64,000 bases of DNA. Source: Adiantum capillus-veneris (taxonomy: Eukaryota; Streptophyta; Polypodiopsida; Polypodiales; Pteridaceae). Made by a program: the position numbers and the translations under genes. How positions within the stretch are numbered: the first letter of the stretch is position 1; each line of letters begins with the position of its first letter. The notes beneath the pieces were generated by a model, which searched no databases, was not told the DNA's origin, and was given only the letters and a program-made list of their open reading frames with translations. Shown here one piece after another: positions 23,156-34,330 of the stretch. The stretch lies in assembly GCA_014529385.2 (NCBI GenBank), contig CM043967.1, forward strand, positions 9,007,001 through 9,071,000, given 5' to 3'.

Positions 23156-23940
23156 TCAATAAGGAGGCTTATTAAAAGGTGAACTATCATGTAGAAGTTC
23201 TATGGAGTGATCATCTTGTCCCCTTTTGGAAGGTAACTCCCTAAGAATATCATCCATAAAAACTTCGTGAAACTCGTTTAGGACACTAGAAAAATCTAAC
23301 TCCTCTATAATTTCATTTTTAGCTTCAAGAGGAACACATGCATATTTCTTAGACTCCTTGATAAAAACCATGTAACAAGAAAGAGATTTTTTTATTACTT
23401 TGTCTAAAGTTTGAGTCTATATAAGTGGTATACGTGTTGCTTGCACTATTCACACCGAGTATAACATCCTTGCCTCGATAGGAAAGGAGGACTTTTCTCT
23501 TGGGAAACTTCATAGTGGCAACCATGCGATTAAACCACGGTGCCCCTAGGATAACATCTTCATGATTGAGGAGATGAAAAAATATTCTTTATTGACATAG
23601 CTTCGCACATGGAGCCTTAACTTCCCAATCAATGGAGTGACTGGGGCCTCTTGCCCTTTGAAAGCTCCATCTGCTTGTACCACATCTCCCATCTCAAAGT
23701 CATGAATTCCTAGCTAGCTCAATAGAAATGAATGTGTGTGTAGAACCAAGGTCAAACAATATCAAAAGAATCATGATTTCTTACTTTTCCCCAAGCATAA
23801 GAGAGCGGTGCTCCTTTGCAATAGCCTTCCTCTTTTAAATCTTCCACCATGGTGGCTCTAGGAGAGTCATTACATTCACTTCTCTTGGGACATGAATGAG
23901 AAATAAGAAGGAATTGCTTTGTAGGAGCAATCATAAAAGC
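23156..23940 (-). pseudogene. E3 protease and zinc-knuckle remnant
   Basis: 23371-23156 is the protease-RT linker (EFHEVFMDDI, ELPSKRGQDDHSIELL). The protease lies at about 23450-23800, with an active-site-like DLGST in one frame near 23735-23750 and the flap-side PWF near 23540. 23934-23752 keeps only the second half of the zinc knuckle (HSCPKRS) fused to Gag-core text, so a large part of Gag and the first knuckle cysteines are deleted. Confidence 0.8.
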
Positions 23941-24396
23941 TTTCCAGTTCTTTGAAACTTCACCTTGACTATGTAGACTTGCCCACCATTGATGGACTAA
24001 CTTTTAGAAATGCATAGAAACATTTTTTCACTTTCAAGATTTTGAGAAATTTTCATCTCCAAAAGTCACATCAAACTGTTGGATAAAGGTCAAGTTTCTC
24101 CAAAGGTTCCATCATTTGTAAGGAAGCTAATTTTCTTTCCTCCCTCTTTGAATTTCTTCAACTTATGTGACCTCTTCCATGTTGCATAGCTCCTCTCTTT
24201 ACCTCTTCTCTTCTCTCTCTTGGGTGGCAAGTCCATGTCCTCCGTGTCAGAAGATGGTGATGGTGACAAAGAGGAAGAGGAGAAAGAAGCCAAAGATGGT
24301 GGCCGCTTTCTCACTTCCTCTTACTTGGATTTCTTTCTCCCTTCTTTGGATTGGCATGGGAGGGAGTACTTAATGGCTTCCTCTTCTTTTTGGAGG
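23941..24396 (-). pseudogene. E3 Gag, distal part
   Basis: Contains the serine-rich basic insert (KRPPSLASFSSSSLSPSPSS) and the Gag core start (KLKKFKEGGKKISFLTNDGTFGET), then fragments of the core. It continues the N-terminal part at 26002-26347 across the solo LTR. Confidence 0.8.
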
Positions 24397-24401
24397 GACT
24401 A
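24397..24401. repeat. Solo-LTR target duplication, left (GACTA)
   Basis: Matches GACTA at 25997-26001. Confidence 0.93.
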
Positions 24402-25996
24402 TGTAATGGAATTGGCTTAATAACTTGAGAGTAGCAAAAATTAGAGGGAGTACTTTTGAGAAATTACTTTGTGAGAATGGCGTGTGATCATAATTGAAGA
24501 TAGCAAGATAAACATAGCACTTAGTTAACTTGGCATAAACATTACTTTTGCAAGAGAGAGAATTAAGAGAACATGACAACAATTGAGGACCGGATTTATG
24601 TGGAGCCGGTCCCCCTTCCAATAGGCATTTGTATTATGATCTCTCCCATCAAGAGAGACTTGTTACAATACAATCTTTGTGTTCCTTGTGACCTAGGTGA
24701 TGCTATGAAGATGGAAAGCTTCATGCATCACAAGCATAACATAAACTTTGTGGAAAGCATTAACAATCCCAAGACCTCGAACACCTTCGAAGGTGGAGAG
24801 AGCTAGCAGGGAATGAGGGTAGGGAAGAGGAAGAAGAAACATTTCATAGGAGAAAGAACTAGTTCCTCACTTATCATCATTTTTCTTGCTAGCATACATA
24901 ATAGCATAGTAATGAAGATGGAGAAGATGGAAAGCTTAAGTATTGAAGCATGGCTCTTGGTTGGATTTGCATTCCATAGCCAAGAGTGCTGGTGTAGACT
25001 CTCAACTTCTCTACTTGCTTGGAGAAGGAGAGAGAGCTCTTGCACTTTTCACTTCACACAATGAGAGTGTGTGTGAGTGTGTGTGGGAGAGTATACCCCC
25101 CAAGCATGCCCCTAGCTTCCTTGGTCGACCCCCCCTTATAGCTCATGCTTGAAGCTCATTGGACCCATCCAGGCCTAGCCAATCACAAGCAGGAGGTAAA
25201 GCAAGTAACAAGGATAGCCTTGGGACAAGTGTCCCCTTTCCCCTTTGAGAGAGAGATGACTTGATAAATGTAAAAACAATTAATTAAATCTTCTAAATTA
25301 TCATTGGACCCCTTGGGTGGCCAACCAATAGGCTTTAGGAACACCATGAGGGCAACATGAGGAGGAACTTGACAAGTGTCCCTTTTTCTTTCTTTGTACC
25401 AAGCTTGCCTTGAGTGAGTGTGTGGGTGTTCTCTCTCATCCCCCCTCTTGTAGGGTTCGCCTCCTCCTTGTAGGGATTAGTGTTGACTTTTGCACACTTC
25501 AAGCCACTCAACTTTGGACACGGTTCCCACCACAAGCTTGGCCCTTAAGCCCCTCAAGCTTGGGTCGGGTTCCTACCTCAAGTACAACCCTAGCATCTCA
25601 ATCATGACAAGCACCTCAAGCATCTCAATCATCAAGCACCTCAAGCATCTCAGTCGTCAAGCACCTCAAGCACCTTAGTCATCAAGCACGTCAAGCACCT
25701 TAAGCTTGGGCCGGGTTCCCACCTCAATCTCTTACCTAAGGTCAAAGGACTTTTACACTAACTATTGGAGGTCTTCAATGAAGCTAACCCTAAGGTCTTT
25801 ATGCTCCATTGGTTGGCCTTGCTCTTTGATGGACCATCTCTCATTTGGGCCCCATTACCATTGGCCTCGTGTTGAGATAGATCTATAAGCACATGTCTAT
25901 ATCCTCACCCTTGTTCCCATTTATTCTTCCACATTAAATGATCAGTTTAATATGAGAAGATCATTTTGGGTTGGTTAGATATTAGATTTTATGACA
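24402..25996 (-). mobile_element. Solo LTR of the E1/E2/E4 gypsy family
   Basis: A complete 1,595-bp LTR (TGTAAT...ATGACA on the plus strand) with a perfect GACTA duplication on both sides and no internal element sequence. Solo LTRs arise by recombination between the two LTRs of one element. It sits inside the gag gene of E3 in the same orientation and is therefore younger than E3. It carries a private 25-bp minisatellite at 25594-25695. Confidence 0.95.
25594..25695. repeat. 25-27 bp minisatellite inside the solo LTR
   Basis: Four units of the type CATCTCAATCATCAAGCACC + TCAAG: 25594-25620 (27 bp), 25621-25645, 25646-25670 and 25671-25695. It is not present in the E1 or E4 LTRs. Confidence 0.88.
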
Positions 25997-26001
25997 GACT
26001 A
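25997..26001. repeat. Solo-LTR target duplication, right (GACTA)
   Basis: Matches 24397-24401. Confidence 0.93.
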
Positions 26002-26347
26002 GGCGACTATTGTGTCCGCCGTCTTCTTGGGGCATCATCACTTTCAGAGGTAGGAGGAGTGTCACTTTCATACCGCTCCCTTGAAAGTTCAGTACAAACT
26101 TCTTCTTCTCAAACGGTTTACTACCTAGGAGGTCCTTTTGGGGTGGGTGGGCACTTGGGGGAACTTGAGCTTGAAGGGCATGAATTTGGCTTTGAACCTC
26201 TACTTGTCGCAAAATAGGGTTTCCCATTTCTTCTTGTAACTTGTCAACAAGGTAGTTGACAGCTCTGTAACCATCATCAAGTGCTATACCACGAGTCAAA
26301 TCTAAGTTGTCAATATTTATTACATTGTCTTGATTATGTTGAGCCAT
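26002..26347 (-). pseudogene. E3 Gag, N-terminal part
   Basis: ATG at 26345-26347 (MAQHNQDNVINIDNLDLTRG). About 115 codons resemble the N-termini of E1 and E4 Gag (NYLVDKLQEEMGNP). The second half is out of frame relative to the related text in E6. Interrupted on the left by the solo LTR. Confidence 0.82.
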
Positions 26348-26739
26348 GATTGAATTTCCTTATATATGTATGATAGCTCTTTTCTTGGCACTTCCAAAAC
26401 TTTGTCTACTACTTCTCTTATCCCTTGAAAATTAGGACTCTAGTAACTACAACCGTGGTTTAGAATATTGTTAATTACAAAGAGTAGTGGAGCGATTTTA
26501 ATAGTACAAGGCTGGCACTGATTCTTATCAAGTGAGTAATAGCTCAATAATGGTTAGCCAAATCCCAAAAGACTCCATTATTAAGACCATAGACCTTGAT
26601 GGTGTCCCACGTACCCTTTAAATAGGCATACCAACTAAGATAATAATTCTTAGTTCCACTTACCCTATTGCAATGAACAACTTTAACATTTCATATATTA
26701 CTCAAGGACCTCTTCTTAGGCAAGCAAAGAGAAACCTCG

Positions 26740-26751
26740 GCTCTAATACAA
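26740..26751 (-). promoter_or_regulatory. E3 primer-binding site, degenerate
   Basis: The minus strand reads TTGTATTAGAGC, two changes from TGGTATCAGAGC, two bases inside the 5' LTR boundary. Confidence 0.8.
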
Positions 26752-26752
26752 A

Positions 26753-27343
26753 TGTCAAAGAAGCTAATTCTTATGTTTAGATTCAACAAAAACTAACAAT
26801 AAAAGGAGAGAGTTTTCCTCAAAAGAAAGTTAACAAGGAGATTATAGGTAGAGCTGGATTGATTTCTTTACACAATTACACATTAAAAATACCATAATCA
26901 TGCACATAATTTAGAGATAATACACGATCAAGATTGACAACTCGATGAGGATTGGATTTGCTTGGAGTTGATCCCTCTCCAAAAGGACTTGTATTATAAT
27001 CCTCTCAAACGAGAGCTTTGTTACAATACATGTTTGTTCTCTTACAAAGCCTTTCTCGAATCAAGAAGATGATGTTCTTCAAGATTCCATGTTATAACCC
27101 TCCTTCCCAAACCCTAAACACCCCAGTGGGGACAAAGGAATTGCAGTAAAAGAGGCAGATGACGGAGAAAAGAAGTATTTTTCAAGCAAGAGAATTGATA
27201 CTCCATGTATGCTTGCTCATGGGGGCAAACTCTTTACATAACTTAGCATAATATAATAATAGATTTGGAGAAGGAGAAACTTTTATTTGTTTAGATTTGC
27301 ATCGATAGCCAAGAGCTTGAGCATAGAGTCCATCTCTAGAGCT

Positions 27344-27405
<62 letters not shown>

Positions 27406-27615
27406 CTTGTTTTGCCGACTTGGGCACTTGAGAGAGTGTGTGAGAGGATCAAGAGAGCCAAAATCCAATGAGCCCCTCCTTATATGTTTATGAAAGTGTG
27501 CAACTAGTCGTGAATTTGAATGCTTGCAAATTGACCAATGAGGTGTGAACAGTCCACAATGCAACTCAAGTATGTCACAAACTTGTCCACTCTTGCCATG
27601 CATAAAAAAACTCCC

Positions 27616-27646
<31 letters not shown>

Positions 27647-28522
27647 AAAACCTTCTTTGGACTCTTCTTGGAAAGTGAAGACACCACATACACTTGTTAA
27701 GTTCACACAAAGCAAGTATGTGCTACCTTAGACATTTGGCCTAGCCAAGCTTAGTAAAGAAGGAATAGAGTCAACTTACTAAATGAGAAGGGCTGATCTA
27801 ACCTTAGTATTTAGCTTTTCTCTTTCATTTATTAAAAAACATAACAGCTCGAATGTAAGACCTTTACATGAACCTTGGAGGCTTATGAAACTAATCCAAG
27901 ACTATAGCCTACCTGTTAATTTAAGACCTGCTAAATTAGGATAAACTTTGGTAAAAACAAAACTCACCCTTTGGTCTTTAAATCTTTCACCTCCTGTGTG
28001 AAACCTTAGCACAGTGCTTTGGAGGTTCTGCTAAGCTACTTTCAAAACATGCTAAATTTAGACAATTTGTGGCAAGTTAGAATTTCATCGTAAAGCTTCC
28101 CAGACTTCATACCTGGCTTCTACAGAGTTATTCTAATGACTTGAGCTTAGCACAATCACTTTCTATTTTTAGACTCCTATAATTGCTCTCGCTCATCTCC
28201 TTTGTCATGTACCTTAGATCAAGACTGACCTGGATATATTTTTCCTTCCTTGACTTGTATCTAGGAATGAGATAACTAGTTAGCAATTACCCTTGCTCTT
28301 TTATGGACTTTTCCCCTTTTGGTTCCAAGACTTGACTTGTTGGTCCATTATCACTTAATCAAATCCACTCGTTCTCTTCTTATTTTCCTTGGACTTAAGT
28401 GGCCAATTTCAGTTTGAAAATACTTTTAAAATCAAATCCACTTGTTCTTATTTTCCTTGGACTTAAGTGGCCAATTTCAGCTTGAAAATACTTTTAAAAG
28501 GTTAGAAATTATATTCATGACA
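26753..28522 (-). repeat. E3 5' LTR
   Basis: Starts TGTCAAAG and ends TTCATGACA on the plus strand; 1,770 bp. It includes (CA)n at 27345-27402, a C-run at 27613-27636 followed by an A-run at 27637-27650, and a ~60-bp local duplication near 28370-28490 (CTTGGACTTAAGTGGCCAAT twice). The block at 26940-27010 is a diverged form of the conserved block in E1-type LTRs. Confidence 0.86.
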
Positions 28523-28529
28523 AAAGGAA

Positions 28530-29340
28530 TTCTTTATGCATTTGTGGTTGATCCTTTTATGTATAGCATGATTGGGAGTCATCCAAATGTTGCAATTACA
28601 CGACATTAGCAGATCTATATTGAATCCTTGCATAAAGCATTGGGAGAAAGTGAAAGGTGTGATGAGATGGTTGAATGGTACAAAAGTGTTTTGTATTTGA
28701 TTTTTTTATTTTTGTCTACCTCTAGAGGTTCTTCAAAGACTAGTTTGAAGGAGGTTTTCCAACAAAGGTTGTAGTAGACTTACATGGAAAGCATTATGTA
28801 TCCTCTAACGTCGAGGAAGATCTAATTAGGAAGTCACTTCAATGGCCATTTTTAGAATCTTGAATGTGATGTAATATATGTTTTGGAGCCAAAGACGCAT
28901 GTGTAATTTGCTACATGGATGTAGATTATGCATATGGACAACAAAATGTCTCTATCAACTTATGTCTTTCACCAACGGTGTAGTTTCATGGTGGCGATCT
29001 TGTTTGCAAGAGTGTACATCTTAGGCAACGATAGAAACAAACCGTGTTGTTGCCCGTCCAATGGGAATTTTGAGCACTAATAAAAAAGTTCTATTTGTGC
29101 ATTGTGATAATTAGTCGGCTATCCAACTAGTATGGAATCCAACATTTCATAGAAAGAAAAAACACCTTGATGTAAAGTATCACTTCATACATGAGGTGCT
29201 TAATGACAATTGCATAGAGCTTGTCAAAGTTTATAAAATGACAACCTTGTTCATCTACTTAACCAAAGGTGTATTCTCTGAGAAGTTTGCACATTGTCAA
29301 GTGCTTACGAGCATTGGGTAGAGACTGGTGGACTCTATGT
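28530..29340 (+). pseudogene. Ty1/copia RT end and RNase H fragment
   Basis: Several plus-strand frames show late copia pol motifs: a degenerate SLMYSMIGSHPNVA region at about 28555-28600, KHWEKVKGVMRWLNGTK at about 28630-28690, an RNase H region around 28960-29040, then degenerate NQSAIQL-WNPTFHRK-KHLDVKYHFI and VKVYK.. (about 29110-29240) and KFAHCQVL near 29290. Frameshifts are frequent. Orientation and gene order match the copia RT start at 14870-15180, so both may be parts of one element separated by the gypsy cluster E2-E3. Confidence 0.8.
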
Positions 29341-29541
29341 ACATGTCTTGTATATATGTCCATAGCTTGCTTAAAGGAACATTGGCATTTAAGTGGCAAG
29401 TTGTTTGATAATACTTTTTCTTCTCTCATGTTCTTAGTATAGCTGTCTGCGACCTTGTTAATAGATTTCCCGTCGATGATTAAAGACGAGCAATGAATTC
29501 AGTGATAGAATACTTTCAAGAAACAGGATGGTATAGAATAC

Positions 29542-29546
29542 GAAAT
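29542..29546. repeat. E4 target-site duplication, left (GAAAT)
   Basis: Matches GAAAT at 38588-38592. Confidence 0.94.
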
Positions 29547-31923
29547 TGTCATAAAAAATAATATCTAACTTTACCAAATGATTTTCTCATGTCAAACTGA
29601 TCATTTAATATGGGAAGATAAAAGGGGAACAAGAGTTAGGATATAGATATGTGCTTCTAAACCTATCTCAATAGAGGACCAAAAGGAGAAATGGTTGCAT
29701 CTCAATAGGGGTCCAAAAGGAGACGGTCTACCAAAGAGCAATGTGCAATAAGCGCTTCTAGATTTACCTCAGCAAGGGACCAAAAGGAGAGATGGTTACA
29801 TCTCAATAGGGGTCCAAAAGGAGGTAGTCTATCAAAGAGCAACGTGCATCTAATGGAGCTTAAAAGCCCTTAGGGTTAGCTTCATTAAAGACCTCCAAAA
29901 GTTAGTGTTAAAAAGTCCTTTGACCTTACGCAAGGTAGGACTAACATTGAGGTGGGAATCCTACCCAAGCATGAGGTGCTAAGATGCTTAAAGTGGTTGT
30001 GGGAACCTTGCCCAAAGCTTGAGGTGATTTTTATGCTTAAATGACTAAGGTTCTTGAAGTGTTAAATTCAAAGATAAATTCTCAAGAGGCATGAAAATTT
30101 CCATGCTTGATTGACTAAGTGCTTGAAGTATTCAATTCAAACCACATGACTTAAGAAGCATAAAAGACACATGTTCAAAAAATTCTCCACATGTGGCCCT
30201 CATGATGTGCTTGAATCCTATTGGATAGGCTTTAAAGGGGTCCAATGAGAATTTAGATGCATAAAAATAAATAATTAATTTCTTTCTCTCAAAGAGAAAC
30301 AAGGTGAAGACTTCACGATGGCCTCAAGAAGGCATCATTTTTTCCTCTAATAAATGATTATTAGAACACATTTGAAATGTTAATGGACCTTGTGTTCATG
30401 AAAAATGTGTCTCAGCTTAATATCGTGCCGTTTTCAATTTCAAAAATTTCAATTGAGAGTAAGGGGAAAAGGAGAATTTTTGCCCCAAAATAGAGAAAAA
30501 TAATATTAAAACCCGAAAAATAAATCTAATTTTAAAAATTTTCCTCTTAGTAAATTCAAGAGAAGGAGTTTTATATGTCTGAAAAAATGACATTTCTCGA
30601 ACACTTTAATGGAGAGAGATTAGAGAGAGAGAGAGAGAGAGAGATGCACGTGTACACACACACATGTTCATTTTCGTAATGAAAATATTCAAATGAATAT
30701 AGTAAGGCATGAAATGACTTGAAATGTCACCTAGAAAAGTTAATGTAAGGTGACCATTTGATGGTGAAAGAATTGTAAGGAGAAAATGACAATTTTTGCC
30801 TCAAAATAGAGAAAAATAATATAAAAACCCAAAAAATAAATCTAATTTTTAAAAAATTTCTCTTAGTAAATTCAAGAAAAGGAGTTTTATATATTTGAAA
30901 AAATGATATTTCTCGAACACTTTAATGGAGAGAGATTAGAGAGAGAGAGAGAGAGAGATATGCACGTGTAAACATACACATGCTCATTTTCATAATGAAA
31001 TATTCAAATGAATATAGTAAGGCATGAAATGACTTGAAATGTCACCTAGAAAAGTTAATGTGAGGGTGACCATTTGATGGTGAAAAAATTGCACGTTTTT
31101 CTCTACCACTTCCCTATGGCCTTCTTGGCCAAAAAGAGGACACATGTCCCAAATGATATAAAGAGAGAGAGAAAGGGAGAGGTGTGGACCAAGCATGAGA
31201 GGGGGTATACTCTCCCACACACACACACACACACATTCTCTCATTGTGTGGAGTGCAAAGTGCAAGAGCTTCATATCCTTCTCAAAGCTTGTAGAGAAGT
31301 AGAGAGCCTACACCAACACTCTTGGCTATGGAATGCAAATCCAACCAAGAGCCATGCTTCAATGCTTAAGCTTGCCATCTACTTCATCTTCATTACTATG
31401 CTATTATGCTATGCTAAGCAAGAAGAGTGATGATAAGTGAGGAACTATTTCTTTCTCCTATGAATGATTCTTCTTCCTCTTCCCTACCCTTTTTCCCTGC
31501 TAGCTCTCTCCACCTTCAAAGGTGTTTGAGGCCTTGGGACTGAGGCTTGGGATAGTTTATGATTTTTGCAAAGTTTATGTTATGCTCGTGATGCATGAAG
31601 CTTTCCATCTTCATAGTATCACAAAGGTCACAAGGAACACCAAGATTGTATTGTACCAGGTCTCTCTTGATGGGAGAATCTATAATACAGATGCCTTTTG
31701 GAGGGGGGACCGGCTCCAAGTAAATCAAGTCCTCAACTATTGTCATGTTCTCTAATACTCTCTCTCTCAAAAAAGTATTGTTCATGCCAAGTTAATTAAG
31801 TAGTATGTTTATGTTGTTACCATCAATTTCACCCTCTATGTTCTCAAAGTGATCTCACAAAAATGCTCACTCTAATTCTCTTAATTTCGCTATTCTCAAA
31901 GTTCATAAGCCATTTTCATTACA
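29547..31923 (+). repeat. E4 5' LTR (2.38 kb, expanded)
   Basis: Begins TGTCATAA and ends TTCATTACA. Compared with the 3' LTR it has about 840 extra bases (roughly 30290-31131) and about 100 extra around 31215-31315. The extra part includes a 316-bp tandem duplication. A 101-bp duplication at 29651-29751 / 29752-29850 is present in both LTRs and so predates insertion. Confidence 0.93.
30459..31091. repeat. 316-bp tandem duplication in the E4 5' LTR
   Basis: Copy 1 is 30459-30774 and copy 2 is 30775-31091. Both contain GAACACTTTAATGGAGAGAG, a short GA run, and CATGAAATGACTTGAAATGT. Single-base differences are scattered. The block is absent from the 3' LTR. Confidence 0.9.
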
Positions 31924-31924
31924 T

Positions 31925-31936
31925 TGGTATCAGAAC
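31925..31936 (+). promoter_or_regulatory. E4 primer-binding site
   Basis: TGGTATCAGAAC, one change from the standard initiator-tRNA-Met site, one base after the LTR. Confidence 0.92.
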
Positions 31937-32303
31937 GTTTGGTTTCTCTTTCTTGGTTAAGAAGAGAGGTCCTTAAGTAGCCTATTAATGGTTGATTTTG
32001 TTAATTATATTATGGTAAGTGGGAATGGGATCTATTATCGGTTTTGTTGAGCCCCACTATGTGGGATATGGTGCACACCTGAGGAGCTTTGGTCTTAATA
32101 ATGGGGTCTTTTTAGACTTGCCTATAGCGTATCCCTCGATAATTCTGCTATGTTAGACCCACTCTACAACTCTCTATAATTAACCAATTTGAGCCATGAG
32201 TGTAGATACTTAAGTGCTTATTTTCAATGGCTAAGAGGAATAGCAACTAAGGTTTTGAATTGCCAAAGGATCACTAAGTAAACACATAAGTATAATTAGC
32301 ATA

Positions 32304-33640
32304 GCTAACAATAACCAAGAGAGTACAATGAACATTGATAACTTTGATTTTGCACATGAAGGTGCTAATGATGATGCCCCCATGTTTATCAATTATTTTA
32401 TTACTAGGTTGCATCAAGCTATGGACAACCCCACTTTGCAAGCCGAAGTTACCCAACAACTTCGTGCTTATGGGATTTTCCTTCCTCTCCAAGAGGAGAG
32501 AGATTTTAGGAGGCCTCTTGATGAGAATCCCGAAAGAAGACTCTCTCCATAAGAGAGGAGGAATCCAAATAACGAGAAAGAAGCAAATCCTAGGTTCCTT
32601 TGAAGATGTGGCTCCACGAAGACGGTGGTCTAGGCTGTCGCCAACTCCTTCCAAGAGGAAATGGTCAACCCATATTCTTTCTCCTCATCATTCCAAAAGG
32701 GAAGAGGGGAAACAAAGGAAGAAAAAAGCAAGAAAGAGATCACCCTCTTCTCCTTCTTCTTCACCTTCCTCCTCTTCAGACGAAAGTAATAGTTATTCTC
32801 CTAGAGAACACAAGAGGGGAGGACATCGCAAATCATACCCTGCATGGCGAAGATCACAAAAGCTCAAGAAGTTCAAAGAGGGAGGAAAGAGTATCTCTTT
32901 TCTCACCTATGATGGCACCTCTGGTGCCATAGACAAAGTATTGGCCTTCATCCAACAATTTGATACGGCCTTTGGAGACGAGGGATTCACGGAGTCCTCC
33001 AAGCTACACCATGTAACTGTGCACTTCTAGAAATCTGCTCATCAATGGTGGGCTAGCCTTCGTGGCAATGGCGAGGCCCCAAAGACATGGAAAACTCTAC
33101 GAGTTTGCATCATGAAGCAATAGTGCTTACTGAATGGCGAAGCTTGAAGCCGCTCTTCAAAGAGTCTATCCACAAATACGTAGACAAGTTTTGGGATTTA
33201 TATCTCAAAGCTACAGTCTTTCAAAGGATAGACTTCTCCAAACAAAAGCAACAGTTTTGTGCGGTATTACGTGAAGAAATGGCCGAGTATGTCAACTCAC
33301 AACGGCCTAGCACTATCATCGAAGTCATCCACAAGACTATGGTTGCTTCAAGGATCAATTTCCAACAAGGGGTGAGAAGAAACTTCAAGTCCATGGAAAA
33401 CAAGGAACGAAATGAAGCTAAAGGGAAGAGCAATGCTCAAAACTCTTCCCAAGGCAACACCAACACCAACAACAACAAGGCCAAGGAGAAAGGAGCTTAC
33501 AAAGGTAAAAATAAAATCTCTCCCAAAGAATTAGAGGCCTTTCTTAAAAACCATAAATGCTTTAAGTGTGGGGAGTAAGGACACGGTTATCGTTCTTGTC
33601 CCAAAAGAAATGTACACAATGACACTCCTAGAGCTTCCAT
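32304..33640 (+). pseudogene. E4 Gag and zinc knuckle
   Basis: The expected start codon reads ATA; the first in-frame ATG is 32328 (MNIDNFDFAHEG), and this frame ends after 74 codons at a 1-base deletion near 32548. The arginine/serine-rich insert (KKKARKRSPSSPSSSPSSSS) and Gag core start are open to 33030 in another frame. A TAG then replaces a codon after VTVHF. About 33087-33578 carries the rest of the core (SIHKYVDKFWDLYLKATVF, EEMAEYVNSQRP) and half of the zinc knuckle, CFKCGE followed by a stop in place of Gln. The remainder reads GHGYRSCPKRN. Confidence 0.88.
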
Positions 33641-34330
33641 GGTTGAAGCTCCAAAAGAGGATACTCATTGCAAAGGCTCATTCCTCTCCTATGCTTGGGA
33701 AAAAGTAAAGGAGCATGATGCCTTCATCTTGTTTGACCCTGGCTCTACTCACAAGTTCATATCAACGGAGTTGGCCACTAAGTTGGCCATTCAAGCTTTC
33801 GAGATGGGAGATATTGTAACTGCTGATGAAGCTTTCAAGGGATAGCAAGCCTCTGTTACTCCCTTGATTGAGAAATTGAGGATTCATGTCCAAAGCTACG
33901 TCGACAAATAATACTTTTTTATCTCTCCTCTCCAACATGAGGATGTTATCCTAGGGGCACCATGGTTCAACCGCATGGCTGCCAACATGAAGTTCCCTAC
34001 TTCACCTACAGGGAAAAGAGCCAGTACATAGATGCTAATGAGTCGGGGAACACCATATCCCTGGTAAATACGCTTTCTTTTTTTATGTCAATGAAAAGCT
34101 CTATTTTTGCGTATATGATTTTTGTTAGAGAATCTGTAAATGATTCTAATGTTTTCACAAGTAGAAATAAAGGGAATCAAGAGGAATTAGAGTTGTATAA
34201 TTTCCTAAATGGATTCCAAGATGTTTTCGTTGACGAGATCCCTAGAGAGCTACCTCCAAAACGAGGGGATGATGACCCTGCAATAGAGCTTCTACTAGGA
34301 AGCTCACCGCCTAATAAACCTCCTTATTGA
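33600..34330 (+). pseudogene. E4 protease
   Basis: The active-site segment FDPGSTHKFIS is intact at about 33733-33765 and the flap-side VILGAPWFNRM is present at about 33945-33980. Stops occur at 33843 and 33909, and a deletion shifts frame near 33997. The linker to RT (NGFQDVFVDEIPRELPPKRG) is open in 33962-34330. Confidence 0.86.

Larger units (their letters stand above)
19421..28522 (-). mobile_element. E3: decayed Ty3/gypsy chromovirus, minus strand, with nested solo LTR
   Basis: On the minus strand: 5' LTR (26753-28522), degenerate primer site, leader, gag (interrupted by a solo LTR), protease, RT, RNase H, integrase and a 3' LTR (19421-20723) that lacks its outer end. LTR sequence is related to but clearly different from that of E1/E2/E4, so E3 is a separate subfamily. 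The chromodomain and polypurine tract are lost: integrase text runs almost directly into the LTR. Many stops and indels indicate an old copy. No target duplication can be checked because the left end is missing. Confidence 0.85.

Noticed and set aside
27182-27710. Cys-Val and poly-Gly ORFs
   Set aside because: Artefacts of (CA)n and the C/A homopolymers in the E3 5' LTR.
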